A stretch of 64,000 nucleotides of DNA from Neogemmobacter tilapiae (GCF_014652215.1 NZ_BMYJ01000005.1:290349-354348), one strand, 5' to 3'. Positions 37,404-46,022 are shown, numbered from the stretch's first letter. Numbers and translations: made by a program. The notes: generated by a model from the sequence alone, not told the origin.

Positions 37404-38111
37404 ATGTCCGAACCGGCAATTCTAAGAACTCTGGAACCGATCCAGCGCCCCTCGGTGGCGGACAGTGTCTTTGACGAATTGCACCGCCAGATTCTGGCGC
37501 TGGACCTGCCGCCCGGTGCCAAGATGTCCGAGGCGGACGTGGCCAATGCGCTGGGCGTGTCGCGCCAGCCGGTGCGAGATGCCTTTTACCGCTTGTCAAA
37601 GCTGGGCTTTCTGACCATCCGCCCGCAGCGGGCGACGACGGTATCCTATCTGTCCGAAGCGGCGGTGATGCAGGCCCGGTTCATCCGGGCGGCGATTGAG
37701 GCGGAAACCGTGCGCGTTGCCTGCGACAAGCTCCGCGCCGGTGATTTTGAGGCACTGGATGCGCTGATCGAAGACCAGCGCCGCGCGGTCGAGGCGAAAG
37801 AACCGCTGCTGTTCCACCGGCTGGACGACCAGTTCCACCGTGAAATCTGCGAACGCTCGGGCAACGGCTTTGCCTGGGAAGCGATCCGCGAAAACAAGGC
37901 GCATATGGATAGGGTGCGTTTTCTGTCGCTGTCCTTTGCGTCGAACGATGCTTTCGGCGACCATGTGAAGCTGCTGGAGGCAATCCGCGCGCGAGACCCA
38001 GAAACGGCCATGGGCGTGATCCGGCATCATCTGGGGCGGATCAAGCAGCAGATCCGGCGGATCAGGACCGAGCATGAGGCGTTCTTTGAGGGGGACGAAC
38101 TTGTCGATTGA
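37404..38111 (+). CDS. GntR family (FadR subfamily) transcriptional regulator of the hexuronate locus
   Basis: A 235-residue regulator. The winged helix lies at residues 18-82 (SVFDELHRQILALDLPPG, SEADVANALGVSRQPVRDAF) and is followed by an FCD effector domain with histidines able to bind metal (LDDQFHREI, HVKLLEAI, VIRHHL). FadR-type regulators of this kind (UxuR/ExuR-like) usually repress uronate genes until a pathway intermediate binds. It diverges from uxaC and is followed directly by kdgK, so it very probably controls both. The effector is unknown. Confidence 0.92.
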   Translation: MSEPAILRTLEPIQRPSVADSVFDELHRQILALDLPPGAKMSEADVANALGVSRQPVRDAFYRLSKLGFLTIRPQRATTVSYLSEAAVMQARFIRAAIEAETVRVACDKLRAGDFEALDALIEDQRRAVEAKEPLLFHRLDDQFHREICERSGNGFAWEAIRENKAHMDRVRFLSLSFASNDAFGDHVKLLEAIRARDPETAMGVIRHHLGRIKQQIRRIRTEHEAFFEGDELVD

Positions 38112-39012
38112 TCTGAAGGCCAAGCGTGTTCTGGCGATTGGCGAATGTATGGTCGAAATGGCCCCGCAAGCGGGCGCCCTTTATAAGATGGGCTTTGCCG
38201 GGGACACCTTCAACACCACCTGGTATCTGCGCCGCTGCCTGCCTGCCGATTGGTCGGTCGGCTATCTGACGGCGGTCGGGCAAGACGGCGTTTCCGACCG
38301 GATGATTGGTTTCATGGCCGATAGCGGCATCGACACCAGCGCGGTGATCCGGCGACCTGACCGCACGGTTGGGCTTTACATGATACAGCTTTCCGACAAG
38401 GGCGAGCGCAGCTTTGCCTATTGGCGCAACCAGTCAGCGGCGCGGCTTTTGGCCGACGACGAGGCGCAGTTGATTCAACGGCTCTCCGGGGTTGGCCTGG
38501 CCTATTTCAGTGGCATCACTTTGGCCATTTTGGATGTCCAAGGCCGGGCAAGGTTGTTCGCGGCGCTGGCTGCTGCGCGTGCGGCGGGAACGAAAGTGGC
38601 CTTCGACCCCAATCTGCGCCCTGCGCTTTGGTCGGATAGCAACATGATGTGTGAAACCATCATGCAGGCTGCGGCCCAGTCTGACATCGTTCTGCCCAGC
38701 TTTGACGATGAGGCGCGCTGGTTTGGCGATACTGACCCAGCGGCAACCTTGGCGCGCTACGCACAGGCGGAAGAGGTGGTGGTCAAGAACGGCGAAGGGG
38801 CTATGCGCGTGAGATCCAGTGGGCACGTGTTCGACTTCCAGCCACCTGCCGTAGCGCAGGTCGTTGATTCAACCGCCGCGGGCGACAGTTTCAATGCGGC
38901 CTATTTGGCGGCGCGTCTGGCTGGCACTGGTGTGCCGACGGCGTTGCAGGCTGGGGCCGCCTTGGCCGGGCGTGTCATCGGGGCGCGTGGGGCCTTGGTC
39001 GAAATGTCCTGA
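38101..39012 (+). CDS. kdgK: 2-dehydro-3-deoxygluconate kinase
   Basis: A 303-residue PfkB-family sugar kinase that phosphorylates KDG to KDPG. Family blocks are AIGECMVEMAP, GFAGDTFNTTWYLRR, KVAFDPNLRPALWS and the catalytic DSTAAGDSFNAAYLA. The TTG at 38101 is the chosen start: GAGGGGG ends six bases before it and the protein then begins SIDLKAKRVLAIGE. It lies inside the last codons of the regulator gene (11-base overlap), so translation is probably coupled. Longer starts are open to 38074 but lack a good ribosome site. Confidence 0.93.
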   Translation: MSIDLKAKRVLAIGECMVEMAPQAGALYKMGFAGDTFNTTWYLRRCLPADWSVGYLTAVGQDGVSDRMIGFMADSGIDTSAVIRRPDRTVGLYMIQLSDKGERSFAYWRNQSAARLLADDEAQLIQRLSGVGLAYFSGITLAILDVQGRARLFAALAAARAAGTKVAFDPNLRPALWSDSNMMCETIMQAAAQSDIVLPSFDDEARWFGDTDPAATLARYAQAEEVVVKNGEGAMRVRSSGHVFDFQPPAVAQVVDSTAAGDSFNAAYLAARLAGTGVPTALQAGAALAGRVIGARGALVEMS

Positions 39013-41061
39013 TCAGGCGCTTTCGGCGACGGCCTCAAGAATAGCCGCGCCAAAGCGTTCGATCTTGGCCGCGCCCAGATCGGCAATTCGATCCAGATCC
39101 GACAGGGATGTCGGGCGCGCCTCGGCAATACGGCGCAGCTGGGCGGGCGAAAGTGACATCGGCTTGCCAATCCCATCGGCGCCCCGCAGCAATCTAAGCT
39201 GCAATTCGGCCAGTCGGTCATACAAAGATCCGGCCTCCCGCCCCGCCAGCTTCATCCGCGCGGGATGCGCCTTGGCGGCCATTTCGCCGGTAATCACCCC
39301 CAAAAAATCGGCTCCATAGGATTCCAGCTTTTTCGCCCCAACCCCGGTGATCCCCGCCATCTGGTCCAGATTGGCTGGTCGTCTTTCCGCCATTTCGATC
39401 AGTGTTCTGTCAGGGAAAACGACATAGGCCGGAACGCCTTGTTGTTCTGCCAAGGCCCGCCGCTTGGCCTTGAGCGCTGACAAAAGCGGCGCATCCTCAT
39501 CCGACACCTGCGTTTTCACCACCGGCCCCGGCGTGGCGCGCGCGATCGAATCTCGTCGCAGCGTCACCGGCTGTTCGCCGCGCAGCACGGGCCGCGCAGC
39601 CTCGGTCATCCGCAACGCACCATGCCTTTCCCCATCCGGACGGATCAGATCCCGCCCCATCATCTGGCGGAACACCGCCCCCCAAGCCGGCTTTGACAAT
39701 TCCCGCCCGACACCAAAGGTCGGCAAGCCATCATGTCCCCGTTCCTTGACTTTGTCCGTCGCATTCCCCGTCAGAATGTCGATCAGATGGCCCGCTCCGA
39801 ACCACTCCCCCGTCCGCAGGATCGCTGAGAGCGCCTTGCGCACAGCATCCGTCGCGTCAAACACATCAGCTGGCCGTTCGCAAAGGTCACAGTTGCCGCA
39901 ATTCCCGCTCGCCTCGCCGAAATAGCCCAGCAGCAGTTGCCGCCGACAGCCTGTCGCCTCGGCCAGACCGAGCAGCGCGTTCAGCCGCCCATGATCTGCG
40001 GCCTTGCGGTCGGCGGGCGCGATCCCTTCGTCAATCTGCGAACGGCGCAACCGGATGTCATCCGGGCCGTAAAGGGTAAAGGTTTCCGCCGCGGCGCCAT
40101 CTCGCCCCGCCCGCCCGATTTCCTGATAATAGCCTTCAATGGACTTCGGCAGATCGGCATGGGCCACCCAGCGGATGTCGGGCTTGTCGATCCCCATGCC
40201 AAAGGCCACCGTCGCCACAACGATCAGCCCATCCTCGCGTTGAAAACGGATTTCCACCTGTCGCCGGTCTTCGGCGTCCATCCCGCCGTGATAGTGACAC
40301 GCTGCATGCCCGGCCTCCCGCAACGCCTGCGCCATGACTTCCGTCTTGGCCCGCGTCGCGGCATAGACGATCCCCGACTGACCTTTGCGCGCCCCGGCAA
40401 AGTCCAGAATCTGCTTGCGAGGATTGTCCTTGACCTGAAAGGCCAGATGGATGTTCGGTCGATCAAAACCGCGCAGGAACGTCGCCGGTTCACGCCCTTC
40501 AAAAAGCCGCGTGACGATTTCTGCCTGGGTTTCTTCGTCCGCCGTGGCCGTAAAGGCCGCCAAAGGCACATTAAGCGCCCGCTTCAGATCGCCAATGCGC
40601 AGATAGTCCGGGCGGAAGTCATGCCCCCATTGTGACACGCAATGTGCTTCGTCCACGGCAATCCTCTGGACGCCCACCCGTCGCAGCATCGGCAGAGTGC
40701 CGGGCGATGCCAACCTTTCCGGCGCCATATACAACAGACGAATGCGCCCCTGATCCAGCCCCTCGAAAACCTCTTCCGTCTCCGCCTCTGTATTCCCCGA
40801 GGTCAGGGCCCCCGCCTCTACCCCAGCGGCCTTCAAAGCACGCACCTGATCGCGCATCAGGGCAATCAGAGGGCAAATGACGATCGTGACGCCCGGCAAA
40901 CAAAGGGCCGGCAATTGGAAACACAGGGACTTCCCGCCGCCTGTCGGCATGATGGCCAACGTATCGCGCCCGTCCAGCACGGCCTGCACGATTTCTTCCT
41001 GTCCCGGACGAAAGCCGGGAAAGCCAAAGATCGTCGATAAAAGGTCGCGCGGGTGATGCAT
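39013..41061 (-). CDS. recQ: ATP-dependent DNA helicase RecQ
   Basis: A 682-residue helicase. Motif I is MPTGGGKSLCFQLPAL, motif II is VDEAHCVSQWGHDFRPDYL, and motifs IV-VI include YAATRAKTEVMA, ATVAFGMGIDKPDIRWV and QEIGRAGRDG. A zinc-binding cysteine set follows (GNCGNCDLCERP), then the RQC winged helix. The C-terminus carries one clear HRDC domain (IEMAERRPANLDQMAGITGVG) and a second similar one (RIAEARPTSLSDLDRIADLG), which is longer than the E. coli form. The ATG at 41061 was chosen over a start nine codons upstream. It abuts the convergent kdgK. Confidence 0.95.
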   Translation of the reverse strand: MHHPRDLLSTIFGFPGFRPGQEEIVQAVLDGRDTLAIMPTGGGKSLCFQLPALCLPGVTIVICPLIALMRDQVRALKAAGVEAGALTSGNTEAETEEVFEGLDQGRIRLLYMAPERLASPGTLPMLRRVGVQRIAVDEAHCVSQWGHDFRPDYLRIGDLKRALNVPLAAFTATADEETQAEIVTRLFEGREPATFLRGFDRPNIHLAFQVKDNPRKQILDFAGARKGQSGIVYAATRAKTEVMAQALREAGHAACHYHGGMDAEDRRQVEIRFQREDGLIVVATVAFGMGIDKPDIRWVAHADLPKSIEGYYQEIGRAGRDGAAAETFTLYGPDDIRLRRSQIDEGIAPADRKAADHGRLNALLGLAEATGCRRQLLLGYFGEASGNCGNCDLCERPADVFDATDAVRKALSAILRTGEWFGAGHLIDILTGNATDKVKERGHDGLPTFGVGRELSKPAWGAVFRQMMGRDLIRPDGERHGALRMTEAARPVLRGEQPVTLRRDSIARATPGPVVKTQVSDEDAPLLSALKAKRRALAEQQGVPAYVVFPDRTLIEMAERRPANLDQMAGITGVGAKKLESYGADFLGVITGEMAAKAHPARMKLAGREAGSLYDRLAELQLRLLRGADGIGKPMSLSPAQLRRIAEARPTSLSDLDRIADLGAAKIERFGAAILEAVAESA

Positions 41062-41096
41062 GCTTGGCCCCTGATCCTTCCGGACCAAGGTTAAAA

Positions 41097-41384
41097 TCAG
41101 ATGAACATTGCGGCGTTGTTTACCAGAATGATCCGCAGCGCATAGATGAGCAGAATGATCACCAGCGGCGCCAGATCCAGCCCAGGCGTGCTGGGCAGAA
41201 ACCGACGCACGCGATCATAGACCGGCTCCAGCAGACGGTTAAGCCCATACCAGATTTGCGCAACAAGGGGCTGGCGCAGGTTCAGCACCTGAAAATTTAT
41301 CAGCCAGCTCATGATCGCATGGATCAGAACGATCCAAAGCGCGATGTTCAGCAGCAGCATCAAAATTTGGAAGATCGAGGTCAT
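41097..41384 (-). CDS. YggT family membrane protein
   Basis: A 95-residue protein with two hydrophobic segments (IFQILMLLLNIALWIVLIH and LAPLVIILLIYALRIILV) around the YggT signature NLRQPLVAQIWYGLNRLLEPVYDRVRRFLP. YggT proteins are linked to osmotic tolerance or membrane-complex assembly, but the exact role is unsettled. The ATG at 41384 begins the first helix; the longer open frame upstream is not coding. It lies 35 bases upstream of recQ on the same strand, and the 126 bases beyond its start hold nothing recognised. Confidence 0.87.
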   Translation of the reverse strand: MTSIFQILMLLLNIALWIVLIHAIMSWLINFQVLNLRQPLVAQIWYGLNRLLEPVYDRVRRFLPSTPGLDLAPLVIILLIYALRIILVNNAAMFI

Positions 41385-41510
41385 TTCTTGGCCTTTCCTA
41401 CCATCCCTAGTGATTGGTAGCGAAAACCGGCCCAAGTCGCAAGAAGTGACGCGGCGTTGGGCTTGACCTTGGGGCAGGGCGCGGGCAGGCCAAGGCAAAC
41501 AGGGGGCACT

Positions 41511-42041
41511 ATGTATCCTTTTATCCGATTGGCTTGGCAAACCTGGAAGGTCCGCAAAACCCCTTCCTTGGTGATGACAGATACGCATGTCAGCCATCAT
41601 CTCATCCTGCCCTGGGACCTGGACCCGTTTCTGGAACTGAACAACGGGCGAACACTGACGATCTTTGATCTGGGCCGCATTCCCTTGGGTCTTCGCACTG
41701 GGCTGAAGCGGGCGGTCCGGACCAATCGCTGGGGCATGACGGTGGCAGGCAGCACCGTGCGCTATCGCCGCCGTGTGGTGCTGTTTGATCGGCTGGAGAT
41801 GCACAGCCGAGGCATCGGCTGGGATGCGCGGTTCTTTTATGTGGAACAAAGTCTGTGGCGCGCGACGGAATGCACCAGCCATGTTGTCGTTCGCATGGCC
41901 GTGACATCAAAACAAGGCATCGTCCCGCCAGAACGCGTGCTGGAAGCAATGGGTTATGCTGGTGAAAATCCTATTTTGCCGGACTGGGTGCAGCAATGGA
42001 GTAGTGCCGAGGCCGCAAGGCCTTGGCCGCCGGAACGCTAG
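41511..42041 (+). CDS. Thioesterase family (4HBT-like hotdog) protein
   Basis: A 176-residue single-domain hotdog protein. The pattern HLILPWDLDPFLELNNGRTLTIFDLGR is that of 4HBT_2/THEM6-like acyl-CoA thioesterases (usually HMNNARYL), followed by TVAGSTVRYRRRVVLFDRLEM. The substrate is unknown. The ATG at 41511 follows AGGGGG and begins MYPFIRLAWQ. Neighbours give no strong pathway hint. Confidence 0.8.
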   Translation: MYPFIRLAWQTWKVRKTPSLVMTDTHVSHHLILPWDLDPFLELNNGRTLTIFDLGRIPLGLRTGLKRAVRTNRWGMTVAGSTVRYRRRVVLFDRLEMHSRGIGWDARFFYVEQSLWRATECTSHVVVRMAVTSKQGIVPPERVLEAMGYAGENPILPDWVQQWSSAEAARPWPPER

Positions 42042-42109
42042 TCACCCAACCTTGCCTTGCGACCCGCCGCGCTTTCTGTCCAGATGTGCGCAAATAGCAG
42101 GGGCAGGCG

Positions 42110-43471
42110 ATGGTCAGTCAGAAAAAGCGCATTTGGGGTTGGTATTTCTTTGATTTCGCCAGCCAGCCTTACAACACCCTGCTGCTGACCTTTATTTTTG
42201 GCCCCTACTTCGCCGAAGTGGCGCGGGATTATTTCACAACCCAAGGCTATCAGGGCGAGGCCGCCGCGGCCCAGGCGCAGGCCTATTGGACCGGCGCGCA
42301 GACGATCACCGGCCTGCTGATCGCATTGCTGGCACCGGTTCTAGGGGTTCTGGCCGATGGGTCCAAACGGCGTATGCTGTGGATCTGGGCCTTTTCCGCG
42401 GTCTACGTCGTTGGTTCCTTTGCGCTGTGGTGGGTCATGCCGGAAATGCCGGGCCTGTTCTGGCCTGTGTTCTGGTTTTCACTGGGTTTCATAGCCATGG
42501 AACTTGCCACCAATTTTACCAACGCGCTGATGCCGGATCTGACGGGGCATGAAGAGATGGGCAAGATTTCCGGCATGGGCTTTGCCTTTGGCTATCTGGG
42601 CGGCGTGCTGGCGCTGATCCTGATGCTTGCCCTGTTTGCCGAAAGTGCTGAAACCGGAAAAACCTTCCTGGGCCTAGATCCGATTTTTGGTCTGGATGCC
42701 GCAGCGCGCGAAGGCACGCGCTTTGTCGGCCCCTTCACCGCGATCTGGTATATTGTCTTTATGATCCCCTTCTTCCTTTGGGTGAAAGAGCCGAAAAAGA
42801 CCAAGCGTCGTCCGATGGGGGAAAGCCTACGCGAATTGGGCCGCAACATCAAAGGTGTTGCCCGCCGAAAATCCTTGGGCGCGTTTTTGCTGGGATCAAT
42901 GTTCTACCGCGATGCGCTGAATTCGGTCTATGGATTAGGCGGGGCCTTTGCAAGCAATGTCATGGGTTGGTCTGTCGTGCAAAGCGGGCTGTTCGGCATT
43001 CTGGCCGCCGTGACCGCAGGTTTGGCGGCTTGGGCGGGTGGGCATATCGACAGCCGTATCGGGCCCAAGCCGGTGATCGTGGCGTCGATCCTTGTGCTGA
43101 TCGCCGTCGTTTGCGTGCTGATGGGCCTGACACCGCATTCGGTTTTCGGCGTCCAGTTGGACCCGGAATCTGGCCTCCCGAACCTGATTTTCTACGTCTG
43201 CGGCGCGCTGATCGGCGCAGCGGGCGGGACAATCCAATCCGCCAGCAGGACGCTGATGGTCTTTCACGCGACGCAAGACGATGCCAATGGTGCCTTCGGC
43301 CTGTATGGGCTTTCCGGCAAGGCCACGGCCTTTCTGGCGCCGGCGCTGATCACGACTGTCACGCTGGCCAGCGGCAACCCGCGCATTGGCATTGCGCCCC
43401 TGATCCTGCTGTTCCTGATCGGGCTGGTTCTGCTAATCTGGGTGAAACCAGAAGGGGATAGCCGGGCATGA
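42110..43471 (+). CDS. MFS transporter of the UMF1 (Atg22-like) family
   Basis: A 453-residue, about twelve-helix transporter. The start MVSQKKRIWGWYFFDFASQPYNTLLLTFIFGPYF (first helix) and the PVLGVLADGSKRR, FWFSLGFIAMELATNFTNALMPDL and GFAFGYLGGVLALI blocks are those of the UMF1/Atg22 branch. Yeast Atg22 exports amino acids from the vacuole; bacterial roles are unknown. The stop overlaps the mepA start by four bases (ATGA). Confidence 0.9.
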   Translation: MVSQKKRIWGWYFFDFASQPYNTLLLTFIFGPYFAEVARDYFTTQGYQGEAAAAQAQAYWTGAQTITGLLIALLAPVLGVLADGSKRRMLWIWAFSAVYVVGSFALWWVMPEMPGLFWPVFWFSLGFIAMELATNFTNALMPDLTGHEEMGKISGMGFAFGYLGGVLALILMLALFAESAETGKTFLGLDPIFGLDAAAREGTRFVGPFTAIWYIVFMIPFFLWVKEPKKTKRRPMGESLRELGRNIKGVARRKSLGAFLLGSMFYRDALNSVYGLGGAFASNVMGWSVVQSGLFGILAAVTAGLAAWAGGHIDSRIGPKPVIVASILVLIAVVCVLMGLTPHSVFGVQLDPESGLPNLIFYVCGALIGAAGGTIQSASRTLMVFHATQDDANGAFGLYGLSGKATAFLAPALITTVTLASGNPRIGIAPLILLFLIGLVLLIWVKPEGDSRA

Positions 43472-44358
43472 TCCTCCGTCTTGCTTTATTGATCGCCGCC
43501 TTGACTGTTGGCCCCACGCAGGCCGAAGATCTGGCGAACCAGTTGTTCGGGGCAAAGGAAGCGCCTTCGCAACAAGACCCAATGCCAGTGGGTTTCTATT
43601 CCAAGGGTTGTGCGGCAGGCTTGGTGCAATTGCCGGAAACCGGGCCGACGTGGCAGGCCATGCGTCTGTCACGCAACCGAAATTATGGTCAGCCGACCAT
43701 GATCGAATTCTTGCAGGATCTGTCGGTCACAGCAACAAAGGTTGGTTGGCGCGGCCTTTACATCGGCGACATCAGCCAGCCGCGCGGGGGGCCAATGGTC
43801 AGCGGTCACGCCAGCCACCAGATTGGCCTCGATGCCGACATCTGGATGCTGCCGCCGCCCAGCCTCGCGCTGTCGCGGCAACAACGCGAAGACATCAGCT
43901 CTATCCCCGTCCGTTCCGCTGATCAGCTTTCGGTCACCGAAAACTGGACCAATTCCCACCGCGAGCTGCTGAAAGCAGCGGCATCCGACAAGCGTGTAGA
44001 CCGCATCTTTGTGGCCGCGGCCGTCAAGATTGAAATGTGCAAGACCGCCAAGCGCCGCGATACCAAATGGCTTCAAAAAATCCGGCCGGTCGCGGGCCAT
44101 GACACGCATTTCCATGTGCGCCTGAAATGCCCCAAGGGGGCGACGCTGTGCGAGACGCAGACCCCGACCGTGGACGAGCTTTCGAACGGGGGCAATGGCT
44201 GTGATGACACGCTGATGTGGTGGGTGACCGATTATCTGAACCCGCCCGAAGGCGGCAAAGTTGAAAAAGACCCCGATGAACCTGTCAAAAAGGGGCCACG
44301 TGAATACACGATGGCCGATTTGCCTGCACAATGCGCCGCTGTATTAGCTTCGGACTAA
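43468..44358 (+). CDS. mepA: Penicillin-insensitive murein endopeptidase
   Basis: A 296-residue LAS-type metalloendopeptidase of the MepA family that cuts D-Ala-meso-DAP cross-links in peptidoglycan. A signal peptide (ends GPTQAED) is followed by the zinc motif GHASHQIGLDADIW and the second block GHDTHFHVRLKC; six cysteines match the family's disulfide pattern (CAAG, MCKTA, KCPKG, LCETQ, GCDD, QCAA). It acts in the periplasm. It overlaps the transporter stop upstream and the phytase-like gene downstream (28 bases), so this is one operon. Confidence 0.94.
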   Translation: MILRLALLIAALTVGPTQAEDLANQLFGAKEAPSQQDPMPVGFYSKGCAAGLVQLPETGPTWQAMRLSRNRNYGQPTMIEFLQDLSVTATKVGWRGLYIGDISQPRGGPMVSGHASHQIGLDADIWMLPPPSLALSRQQREDISSIPVRSADQLSVTENWTNSHRELLKAAASDKRVDRIFVAAAVKIEMCKTAKRRDTKWLQKIRPVAGHDTHFHVRLKCPKGATLCETQTPTVDELSNGGNGCDDTLMWWVTDYLNPPEGGKVEKDPDEPVKKGPREYTMADLPAQCAAVLASD

Positions 44359-45191
44359 TCCTTGCACTGAGCGTTGGTCCTGCCATGGCCGAGGCCGAAT
44401 GGCTGGGCAGCATCACATGGCGCAGTGATGACCCCTTGATGGGGGGGATGTCAGCCCTTGACCTAACGACGGATGGGGTGAGTTTTGTGGCCCTGTCTGA
44501 TCGAGGTGCCGTCACCCACGGTATTCTGGAGCGTGATGCGATGGGCGCGCTGCTGGGCATTCGTGCCGCGCCCTTGCAAAAGCTTTTGGGGCGCGGGCAG
44601 GCGATCCTGCCCAAAGGACGCGCTGACAGCGAAGGACTGGCGGTGGCCGATGACGGGTCATTCTATGTCTCGTTCGAAGGGGCCACGCGAGTGCTGCACT
44701 ATGTCGACATGCAGGCGGAACCAATAAATCTGCCCCGGCCAGACGCCTTTAAGCGCTACTCCCGCAACGCCTCACTGGAAGCTTTGGCTATTGCGTCGGA
44801 CGGATCACTTTATACCCTGCCCGAGGATGTGAAGGGCGACTTTCCGCTTTGGCATTTCGCCGAGGGTGTATGGTCGCAAGATGTGTTCATCGCGCGGCAG
44901 GGTGACTTTCTGCCCGTTGCGGCCGATTTCGGGCCAGATGGATGGCTATACATATTGGAGCGGAATTTTCAGGGAATCAGTGGCTTTGCCAGCCGGGTCA
45001 GGCGTTTTGACCCTTTGATCGGCGGCATGGGTGAAACTGTGATGCAAAGCCGCCTTGGTCAACATGACAATCTGGAAGGGCTGGCCGTCTGGCGCGATCA
45101 GGATGGTTTCATCCGACTGACGATGATCGCCGACGACAATTTCCGCTTTTTCCAAAGCACCGAGATTGCCGAATATCGCCTGAGCGATTGA
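44331..45191 (+). CDS. Phytase/esterase-like domain protein, exported
   Basis: A 286-residue protein with signal peptide (MRRCISFGLILALSVGPAMAEAE) and a six-bladed beta-propeller pattern of the 'esterase-like activity of phytase' family: MGGMSALDLTTDGVSFVALSDRG, GRADSEGLAVADDGSFYVSFEG, LYILERNFQG and HDNLEGLAVWRDQDG. Some homologues hydrolyse phosphate esters or phytate-like compounds; activity is not certain. It overlaps mepA, so expression is linked. Confidence 0.82.
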   Translation: MRRCISFGLILALSVGPAMAEAEWLGSITWRSDDPLMGGMSALDLTTDGVSFVALSDRGAVTHGILERDAMGALLGIRAAPLQKLLGRGQAILPKGRADSEGLAVADDGSFYVSFEGATRVLHYVDMQAEPINLPRPDAFKRYSRNASLEALAIASDGSLYTLPEDVKGDFPLWHFAEGVWSQDVFIARQGDFLPVAADFGPDGWLYILERNFQGISGFASRVRRFDPLIGGMGETVMQSRLGQHDNLEGLAVWRDQDGFIRLTMIADDNFRFFQSTEIAEYRLSD

Positions 45192-45274
45192 CAGGCCGCC
45201 TTTGCGCGCCTAAAGCGCCGCCTCTGCCCCGGATGGGGCCAAGTCTCCGCGACCTTGTAAAAACGGAATACAAC

Positions 45275-45895
45275 ATGAAACAGCTTCTGCCCGGCATCCT
45301 TGCCATGGCGGCGATTGTCGTCGCCTCAAACATCCTTGTGCAGTTCCTATACGGTCAATGGCTGACCCTTGGGGCCTTCACCTATCCCTTCGCTTTCCTT
45401 GTCACCGACCTCACCAACCGCTTTCAGGGGGCCGCCGCTGCTCGCAAGGTGGTTGTCGTGGGTTTTGTTGTCGGCGTCGTTTGTTCTTTTGTGGGCACGC
45501 AGATCATGGGCGAATTCGGTCCGCTGGTCACCCTGCGCGTCGCCATGGGTTCGGGGGCGGCTTTCCTTTTGGCGCAACTGGTCGACATCACGGTTTTCAA
45601 CCGCTTTCGCCAAGGCCAGTGGTGGAAGGCCCCCTTCATTTCCACCCTTGTCGGGGCCACGCTGGATACGCTGGTCTTCTTCACCATCGCCTTTGCTGCC
45701 GCACTAACCTTTCTGGAACCCGGCAATGATGTCGCTTGGGCCAATGAAAGCCTACCTTTGCTGGGCTTTGGCCCCTTGGCCCCGCTCTGGGTCTCGCTCG
45801 CCGTGGCGGATTGGTCGGTCAAGATGCTGCTGGCTTTTGTGGCACTGATTCCCTTCCGCCTCATTGTCGGAAGATTTACCACAAGGGTTGCGTAA
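45275..45895 (+). CDS. Queuosine precursor transporter (YhhQ/VUT family)
   Basis: A 206-residue, six-helix membrane protein. The blocks GAFTYPFAFLVTDLTNRF, GAAFLLAQLVDITVFNRFR and WWKAPFISTLVGATLDTLVFF match YhhQ, which imports 7-cyano-7-deazaguanine or queuine-type precursors for tRNA queuosine. The ATG at 45275 begins the first helix after an 83-base gap. That gap has a small hairpin (GCCCC at 45226-45230 with GGGGC at 45235-45239), but no preQ1 riboswitch pattern was recognised. Confidence 0.88.
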   Translation: MKQLLPGILAMAAIVVASNILVQFLYGQWLTLGAFTYPFAFLVTDLTNRFQGAAAARKVVVVGFVVGVVCSFVGTQIMGEFGPLVTLRVAMGSGAAFLLAQLVDITVFNRFRQGQWWKAPFISTLVGATLDTLVFFTIAFAAALTFLEPGNDVAWANESLPLLGFGPLAPLWVSLAVADWSVKMLLAFVALIPFRLIVGRFTTRVA

Positions 45896-45901
45896 AACCT
45901 T

Positions 45902-45966
45902 TTGACAAACACCAAATCTGTGCCACCATCCCCCTATCGGCAACCATTTGAAAGGAGGTGATCCAG
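45902..45966 (+). promoter_or_regulatory. Candidate promoter and 17-base anti-16S Shine-Dalgarno element upstream of arfB
   Basis: A TTGACA at 45902-45907 could be a -35 box, with a weak -10 around 45925-45930. GAAAGGAGGTGATCCAG at 45950-45966 is complementary to the conserved 3' end of 16S rRNA (CTGGATCACCTCCTTTC) over all 17 bases. Ordinary ribosome sites here match four to seven. It ends at a GTG codon, so it can act as an exceptionally strong translation start for the short ORF that follows. Confidence 0.5.
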
Positions 45967-46022
45967 TGTCTAGAGTGTCATTGGAGAAACGTGTCGGGAC
46001 AGTCGCGGGGGGTGTTTTCTGA
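45966..46022 (+). CDS. Possible 18-codon leader peptide upstream of arfB
   Basis: A short ORF, GTG to TGA, encoding MSRVSLEKRVGTVAGGVF. It is placed at the right distance (seven bases after the GGAGG) from an extended Shine-Dalgarno. It matches no family I recognise. The next gene, 115 bases on, is the ribosome-rescue factor arfB, and an intrinsic terminator lies between. A translated leader linked to termination would be a sensor of ribosome state; equally the region could be a small RNA gene whose 5' part pairs with 16S rRNA. Both readings are inference. Confidence 0.4.
   Translation: MSRVSLEKRVGTVAGGVF

Noticed and set aside
45192..45274. preQ1 riboswitch upstream of the queuosine precursor transporter
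   Set aside because: Only a small GCCCC/GGGGC hairpin is present; no A-rich tail or conserved preQ1 core could be recognised.
45950..45966. Fragment of 16S rRNA gene in reverse orientation
   Set aside because: Only 17 bases match the complement of the 16S 3' end; the sequence next to it diverges at once from rRNA, so it is not an rRNA remnant.
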